From: Mycolicibacterium hippocampi
GTDB lineage: Bacteria > Actinomycetota > Actinomycetes > Mycobacteriales > Mycobacteriaceae
Reading direction: 5' to 3'
NCBI RefSeq assembly: GCF_010723735.1
Contig: NZ_BLLB01000002.1
Span: 5,766,001-5,830,000 of the forward strand
DNA length: 64,000 bases
Positions within the stretch are counted from its first letter, which is position 1, and each line of letters opens with the position of its first letter. Positions 59,582-64,000 of this stretch are shown piece by piece. A program made the position numbers and the translations under genes. Under the pieces are notes generated by a model that was given only the letters and a program-made list of their open reading frames with translations, was not told the origin of the DNA and searched no databases.

Positions 59582-60312
59582 CCGCCACGGCGCCGTCGGA
59601 TCTGCACTTCTACTTCGACCCCGTCTGCCCCTTCGCCTGGATGACCAGCAAGTGGGTACGCATGGTCGCCGGACAACGCGACTATCAGGTGGACTGGCGG
59701 TTCATCTCGTTGCGAATCCTCAACGCCCACATCGACTATGCCTCACATTTCCCGCCCGAGTACGAGGCCGGCCACTCCGCTGGACTCCGACTGCTGCGAG
59801 TGGCCGCCCGGGTACGCGCCGAACACGGCCGCGACGCCGTCGGCCCACTGTACGAGGCGATCGGCACGCGCCTCTTCGACACCACCCGCGCGGTGGACCC
59901 GCTCTCGGCATCCGACCAGGGCGCCCGCAAGGTTCTGGAACCGCTGCTCACCTCGGTCGGCCTCGCGCCCGACTTGGCCGATGCACTGGACAACGAGTCG
60001 TTCGACGAACTCATCCGGGCCGAGACCGAGGAGGCGCTCGCCTTGACCGGACGCGACGTCGGCACCCCGATCCTGCACTTTCGGCCGCCGGACGGCACCG
60101 CGTTCTTCGGCCCCGTGATCAGCAGGCTGCCCGGTGAAGCCGACGCCGTCGCCTTGTGGGACCACGTCGTCGGGCTCGCCTCGTTCCCGGGGTTCGCCGA
60201 GCTCAAGCGGTCGCTGCGGGAACGCCCGCAGCTGCCTGGGTTCGGCGTCGATCCCGCCGAGGTGGGCAAGGAGGAGGACTGGCACGGCGGCAGCCGTCGC
60301 ACCAAGAAGTAG
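59578..60312 (+). CDS. DsbA-fold mycothiol-dependent nitroreductase-like protein (Rv2466c-like)
   Basis: 244 residues, thioredoxin fold with helical insert. The active-site segment reads DPVCPFAWMTSKW, so the second Cys of the usual CPWC is Ala, leaving a one-cysteine centre. GTPILHF is the cis-Pro loop. It resembles Rv2466c, a mycothiol-linked reductase that activates thienopyrimidine prodrugs. GTG start at 59578 overlaps ddn. Reductase or glutathione-transferase-like function possible. Confidence 0.82.
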   Translation: MTATAPSDLHFYFDPVCPFAWMTSKWVRMVAGQRDYQVDWRFISLRILNAHIDYASHFPPEYEAGHSAGLRLLRVAARVRAEHGRDAVGPLYEAIGTRLFDTTRAVDPLSASDQGARKVLEPLLTSVGLAPDLADALDNESFDELIRAETEEALALTGRDVGTPILHFRPPDGTAFFGPVISRLPGEADAVALWDHVVGLASFPGFAELKRSLRERPQLPGFGVDPAEVGKEEDWHGGSRRTKK

Positions 60313-60330
60313 GCCCGCTGCAGCGGGAGC

Positions 60331-61236
60331 TCAGGCCCCGTACACCGGGACCGGCGGGCGCGCCTTGGCCAGCAGGTCGGTCACAACCGGTCCCAGTTCG
60401 GCGGGATCCCATTTGGCTCCCTTGTCGATCTCCGGACCGTGCGCCCAGCCCTCGGCGACGCGGATCTTGCCGCCCTCGACCTCGAACACCTTGCCGGTGA
60501 CATCGCGGGACTCCACGCTGCCGAGCCACACCACCAGCGGCGAGATGTTCTCCGGGGCCATCGCGTCGAATTCGGCGTCCTGGGTGGCCATCATGTCCGC
60601 GAAGACGGTCTCGGTCATCCGGGTGCGTGCCGACGGCGCGATCGCGTTGACGGCCACGCCGTAGCGGGCCATCTCGGCGGAGGCGACGAGCGTCAGCGCG
60701 GCGATGCCGGCCTTCGACGCGCTGTAGTTCGCCTGCCCCACACTGCCTTGCAGCCCGGCTCCGGAACTGGTGTTGATGATCCGGGCATCAACGCTCTCGC
60801 CGGCCTTGGACTTGGCGCGCCAGTACGCGGCGGCGTGCTTCATGGTGGCGAAGTGCCCCTTGAGATGCACGGCGGTGACCGCGTCGAACTCTTCCTCGCT
60901 GGTGTTGGCGAACATCCGGTCCCGCACGATGCCTGCGTTGTTCACCAGGACGTCGAGCCCGCCGAACGAGTCCACCGCGGTCTGGATGAGGCCCTCGGCC
61001 TGGGCCCAGTCGGCGACGTTGGCGCCGCTGGTGACGGCTTCGCCACCGGCAGCGACGATCTCGTCGACGACACCCTGTGCGGCGCTGCCGCCACCGGCGG
61101 GTGAACCGTCCAGACCCACCCCGATGTCGTTCACCACCACGCGGGCACCTTCGGCGGCGAACGCCAGGGCGTGCGCCCGGCCGATTCCGCCGCCCGCACC
61201 TGTCACGATGACCACGCGGCCGTCGAGCAATCCCAT
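60331..61236 (-). CDS. SDR oxidoreductase of the HIP module (Rv3548c-like)
   Basis: 301 residues. NAD(P) motif GAGGGIG near 15, NNAG near 97, catalytic YSASK near 160; related to Hsd4A in layout with the INTSSGAGLQGS segment. Counterpart of Rv3548c, in the KstR2 set. ATG at 61236 with AAGGAGA upstream; an in-frame earlier ATG at 61254 overlaps the ribosome site. Follows the Rv3549c-like gene by 18 bp. Confidence 0.88.
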   Translation of the reverse strand: MGLLDGRVVIVTGAGGGIGRAHALAFAAEGARVVVNDIGVGLDGSPAGGGSAAQGVVDEIVAAGGEAVTSGANVADWAQAEGLIQTAVDSFGGLDVLVNNAGIVRDRMFANTSEEEFDAVTAVHLKGHFATMKHAAAYWRAKSKAGESVDARIINTSSGAGLQGSVGQANYSASKAGIAALTLVASAEMARYGVAVNAIAPSARTRMTETVFADMMATQDAEFDAMAPENISPLVVWLGSVESRDVTGKVFEVEGGKIRVAEGWAHGPEIDKGAKWDPAELGPVVTDLLAKARPPVPVYGA

Positions 61237-61254
61237 ACGAGTTGTCTCCTTCAA

Positions 61255-62043
61255 CTATTTGATGTCGGCGGTAGTGGTCGACAAGTAGTGCGGCGGCTCT
61301 CCACCGCCATGCACCTCGAGCGACGCCCCGCTGATGTAGGACGCGGCTTCTGAGGCCAGAAATGCTGTTGCCCAACCGATGTCAGTTGGCTTTGCCAGTC
61401 TGCCGAGCGGCACGTTCTTCGAGATCGCGGCAATCGAGTCGGCGTCGCCGTAGAACAGTTCGGACTGTTCGGTCTCGACCATTCCGACCACCACGGAGTT
61501 CACCCGCACCTTCGGCGCCCACTCCACCGCCAACGTGGCCGTCATGTTCTCCATGCCCGCCTTCGCCGCACCGTAGGCCACGGTCCCGGGCGTGGCCCGC
61601 CTGCCGCTGACACTGGTGATGTTCACGATGGACCCGCCGGAAGCCTGGTTCTGCATCACCGTGTTCGCGTGGGTCGAAACCGACAGCGCGCCAAGCAGGT
61701 TGAGCTCGATGATCTTACGGCTGAACTTCGCCGAGGCATCGGCGGCCAACACATAGGGCGAACCGCCCGCGTTGTTGACCACGACATCGAGACGGCCGTG
61801 ATCGGCGATGACCGCTCCGATCAGCGATGCGACCGAATCGTCGTCGCGGATGTCGCAGGAATGGAAGTCGTACGGCAGACCTTCCACCGGGCGGCGGGCA
61901 CAGGTCACGACGGTGGCGCCCTGGTCGGCGAACACCTTGCTGATGCCGGCGCCGACACCGCGCACCCCGCCCGTGACGAGGACGACGCGGCCGGCCAGGC
62001 CCAGACGAACGGCTTGTAGGTCACTGTCGGCGGTCTCAGTCAC
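61255..62043 (-). CDS. SDR oxidoreductase of the HIP module (Rv3549c-like)
   Basis: 262 residues, SDR with TGGVRGVG near 25, NNAG near 95, and catalytic YGAAK near 160. Counterpart of Rv3549c. GTG at 62043 (reading MTETADSDLQ) is chosen because a longer start would run through the KstR2 operator. First gene of a minus-strand pair regulated by KstR2; exact HIP intermediate unknown. Confidence 0.87.
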   Translation of the reverse strand: MTETADSDLQAVRLGLAGRVVLVTGGVRGVGAGISKVFADQGATVVTCARRPVEGLPYDFHSCDIRDDDSVASLIGAVIADHGRLDVVVNNAGGSPYVLAADASAKFSRKIIELNLLGALSVSTHANTVMQNQASGGSIVNITSVSGRRATPGTVAYGAAKAGMENMTATLAVEWAPKVRVNSVVVGMVETEQSELFYGDADSIAAISKNVPLGRLAKPTDIGWATAFLASEAASYISGASLEVHGGGEPPHYLSTTTADIK

Positions 62044-62058
62044 TGTGCTAGCGTACCA

Positions 62059-62072
62059 AGCAAGTGCTTGCT
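62059..62072. promoter_or_regulatory. KstR2-type operator between Rv3549c-like and echA20
   Basis: AGCAAGTGCTTGCT matches the KstR2 consensus AnCAAGnnCTTGnT exactly and is a perfect dyad. It lies 15 bp from the minus-strand start and 38 bp from echA20. No KstR site is nearby. Confidence 0.88.
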
Positions 62073-62110
62073 TAGGTAACCACCCCACTTGAGAGTCACC
62101 GGAGCCCTTC

Positions 62111-62869
62111 ATGACCATCAGCACAAAAACCGTGGAGCCGGGCATCGTCTCGGTCACCGTCGACTACCCGCCCGTCAATGCGATCCCGTCGCGCGGCTGG
62201 TTCGAACTCGGCGATGCCATCACCGCCGCGGGCCGCGACACGAGCACCCACGTGGTGATCCTCCGCGCCGAGGGACGTGGATTCAATGCCGGTGTCGACA
62301 TCAAGGAGATGCAGAACACCGACGGCTTCACCGCGCTCATCGACGCCAACCGTGGCTGCTTCCACGCGTTCCGGGCGGTCTACGAATGTGAGGTGCCCGT
62401 CGTGGCCGCCGTCAACGGTTTCTGCGTCGGCGGCGGCATCGGCCTGGTGGGCAACTCCGACGTGATCGTCGCCTCCGACGACGCCAAGTTCGGTCTCCCC
62501 GAGGTGGAGCGGGGCGCGTTGGGCGCAGCCACCCACCTGTCCCGTCTTGTCCCCCAGCACATGATGCGTCGGCTTTTCTTCACCGCGGCCACCGTCGACG
62601 CGCAAACCCTGCACCACTTCGGCTCGGTCCACGAGGTGGTGCCGCGCGCAGACCTGGACGAGGCCGCACTGCGCGTCGCCCGTGACATCGCCTCGAAGGA
62701 CACCCGGGTGATCCGCGCCGCGAAGGAGGCGTTGAACTTCATCGACGTCCAACCGGTCAACGCCCGATACCGCATGGAGCAGGGCTTCACCTTCGAACTC
62801 AACCTCGCCGGGGTGTCCGATGAGCACCGCGACGCGTTCGCGGGGACCTCGAAGAAGGAGGGGAAGTAG
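62111..62869 (+). CDS. echA20: EchA20, crotonase-fold ring-D hydrolase
   Basis: 252 residues, crotonase fold with AEGRGFNAGVDIKEM (near 57) and NGFCVGGGIGLVGNSD (near 103). Counterpart of Rv3550. Opens the D ring of HIEC-CoA in HIP degradation. ATG at 62111; stop TAG 1 base before ipdA ATG. First gene of echA20-ipdA-ipdB, KstR2 controlled. Confidence 0.93.
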   Translation: MTISTKTVEPGIVSVTVDYPPVNAIPSRGWFELGDAITAAGRDTSTHVVILRAEGRGFNAGVDIKEMQNTDGFTALIDANRGCFHAFRAVYECEVPVVAAVNGFCVGGGIGLVGNSDVIVASDDAKFGLPEVERGALGAATHLSRLVPQHMMRRLFFTAATVDAQTLHHFGSVHEVVPRADLDEAALRVARDIASKDTRVIRAAKEALNFIDVQPVNARYRMEQGFTFELNLAGVSDEHRDAFAGTSKKEGK

Positions 62870-63739
62870 ATGTCGGACAAGAGGACAACTCTCGACGAGG
62901 CTGTCGCGTCGATCGAGAGCGGCATGACCATCGGCATCGGCGGCTGGGGTTCCCGGCGCAAGCCGATGGCGTTCGTGCGTGCGCTGCTCCGCACCGACGT
63001 CACCGACCTCACGGTCGTCACCTACGGCGGACCCGACCTGGGACTGCTCTGCTCGGCGGGCAAGGTCAAGCGGGTCTACTACGGCTTCGTGTCGCTGGAC
63101 TCGCCGCCGTTCTACGACCCGTGGTTCGCCAAGGCCCGCACCAGCGGCACCATCGAGGCACGCGAGATGGACGAAGGCATGCTGCGTTGCGGTCTGCAGG
63201 CGGCGGCACAGCGGCTTCCGTTCCTGCCGATCCGCGCCGGGCTGGGCAGTGACGTCCGGGCGTTCTGGGGTGACGAGCTCAAGACAGTCAAATCCCCTTA
63301 CGACGAACAGGAACTCATCGCGATGCCCGCGCTGACCCTGGATGCGGCGTTTGTGCACATGAACCTCGGCGACGAACGGGGCAACGCGGCCTACACCGGG
63401 ATCGACCCCTACTTCGACGACCTGTTCCTGATGGCCGCCGAGAAGCGCCACCTGTCGGTGGAAAAGGTGATACCCACCGATGAGCTGGTGAAATCTGTTC
63501 CGCCGCAGGCACTGCTGATCAACCGGATGATGGTCGACTCCGTGGTCGAGGCACCCAACGGCGCGCACTTCACCACCGCCGAGCCCGACTACCGGCGCGA
63601 CGAGAAGTTCCAGCGCCACTACGCCGAAGCGGCTGCGTCCGAAGACAGCTGGGCCGAGTTCGTCGGCACCTACCTGTCCGGAAGCGAGGCCGACTACCAG
63701 GCAGCGGTGCGTAGATTCCAGGCAGAGGAGGCCAAGTGA
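62870..63739 (+). CDS. ipdA: IpdA, alpha subunit of the COCHEA-CoA hydrolase
   Basis: 289 residues, class I CoA-transferase fold (GMTIGIGGWGSRRKPMAFV near 18; GNAAYTGIDPYFDD near 166). Counterpart of Rv3551. IpdAB uses the transferase fold to hydrolyse the C ring of COCHEA-CoA. ATG at 62870 follows echA20 directly, and its TGA shares a base with the ipdB ATG. Confidence 0.94.
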   Translation: MSDKRTTLDEAVASIESGMTIGIGGWGSRRKPMAFVRALLRTDVTDLTVVTYGGPDLGLLCSAGKVKRVYYGFVSLDSPPFYDPWFAKARTSGTIEAREMDEGMLRCGLQAAAQRLPFLPIRAGLGSDVRAFWGDELKTVKSPYDEQELIAMPALTLDAAFVHMNLGDERGNAAYTGIDPYFDDLFLMAAEKRHLSVEKVIPTDELVKSVPPQALLINRMMVDSVVEAPNGAHFTTAEPDYRRDEKFQRHYAEAAASEDSWAEFVGTYLSGSEADYQAAVRRFQAEEAK

Positions 63740-64000
63740 TGTCGGTGACCCGTGCCGAGGTGTGCGCCGTCGCGTGCGCCGAGTTGTTCCGCGACGCCGG
63801 CGAGATCATGGTCTCCCCGATGACCACCATCGTCCAGGTGGGCGCCCGGCTGGCTCGGCTGACCTTCTCCCCCGACATCGTGCTCAGCGACGGTGAAGCC
63901 CGGCTGATAGCCGACACCCCGGCCATCGGGGCGGCTGCCGCGATGGAGGGATGGATGCCGTTCGGCCGGGTCTTCGAGACGCTGGCGTGGGGCCGCCGCC
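63739..64000 (+). CDS. ipdB: IpdB, beta subunit of the COCHEA-CoA hydrolase (5' part)
   Basis: The first 87 codons are present before the window ends. Reads MSVTRAEVCAVACAELFRDA, then MVSPMTTIVQVGARLARLTF and SDGEARLIADTPAIG, as in the beta CoA-transferase family. Counterpart of Rv3552. ATGs overlap in TGATG with ipdA, the normal arrangement for this heterodimer. Confidence 0.9.
   Translation, partial: MSVTRAEVCAVACAELFRDAGEIMVSPMTTIVQVGARLARLTFSPDIVLSDGEARLIADTPAIGAAAAMEGWMPFGRVFETLAWGRR

Noticed and set aside
1..64000. tRNA, rRNA, riboswitch, insertion sequence or phage genes
   Set aside because: I saw no cloverleaf, rRNA segment, transposase frame or terminal repeats; the only mobile-looking items are the two 61-bp palindromes.

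Overview
The window comes from a high-GC actinomycete, almost certainly a fast-growing Mycobacterium/Mycolicibacterium. It carries a nearly complete mycobacterial sterol (cholesterol/phytosterol) catabolism locus, colinear as I remember it with M. tuberculosis Rv3500c to Rv3552 but without most of the PE/PPE genes. Orthology statements rest on product, motif and gene order, not on a database search.

Layout. 1-3 kb, minus strand: start of the Mce4 sterol importer (yrbE4A, yrbE4B, mce4A, 5' end of mce4B). 3.1-4.3 kb: hsd4A and the ferredoxin fdxD. 4.4-12.6 kb, plus strand: chsE4-chsE5-fadD17-fadD-(kstD-like)-(kshA-like), probably one operon. 12.7-18 kb: two duplicated lipoproteins, ilvX, an AlkD-like HEAT protein and a nitronate monooxygenase-like gene. 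18-24 kb: fadD19/echA19 diverge, then cyp142, a Rv3519-like gene and a Rv3520c-like F420 enzyme. 23.9-28 kb: DUF35 protein, ltp4, ltp3 and a second luciferase-like protein. 28-31.6 kb: an inserted regulator/SDR/MFS module. 31.8-37.4 kb: kshA with a Cys-rich partner, then SDRs, a sulfotransferase and a DUF1214 protein. 37.5-41.1 kb: IclR regulator, RecQ-like helicase, haem-binding secreted protein. 41.3-46.7 kb: hsaF-hsaG-hsaE diverging from kstD-chsH3. 46.7-50.8 kb: surface/secreted proteins, including a PGRS-like glycine-rich protein. 50.8-56.9 kb: ltp2-chsH1-chsH2-chsE2-chsE1-cyp125 (minus), diverging from fadA5 and a ddn cluster (57-60.3 kb). 60.3-64 kb: start of the ring C/D (HIP) module, two SDRs diverging from echA20-ipdA-ipdB (cut by the window end).

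How it fits together. Mce4 imports sterol. CYP125/CYP142 oxidise C26 and FadD19/FadD17 make CoA esters. ChsE4-ChsE5, EchA19/ChsH3, Hsd4A and FadA5 carry out beta-oxidation. ChsE1-ChsE2, ChsH1-ChsH2 and Ltp2 remove the last C3 unit, and Ltp3/Ltp4 with the DUF35 protein probably deal with C24-branched sterols. KstD and KshA open ring B, HsaE/G/F finish the ring-A fragment, and EchA20/IpdAB open rings D and C. Eleven 14-bp KstR-type operators (TnnAACnnGTTnnA) lie at the promoters, and one KstR2-type operator (AnCAAGnnCTTGnT) marks the switch to the ring C/D regulon.

The most unusual structure is at two operon junctions (fadD19 to the nitronate monooxygenase gene, and chsE2 to chsH2). Each holds exact 32-bp tandem repeats that encode chains of 11-codon basic mini-ORFs (MMLGRAKRREK x3; MSACAKRRRHR and MSACAKRRRQR). 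Every mini-ORF overlaps the stop of one frame with the start of the next. A 15-bp duplication makes a related arrangement at hsaE-hsaG. A 61-bp palindromic element occurs twice, once between genes and once in frame inside an MFS transporter gene.
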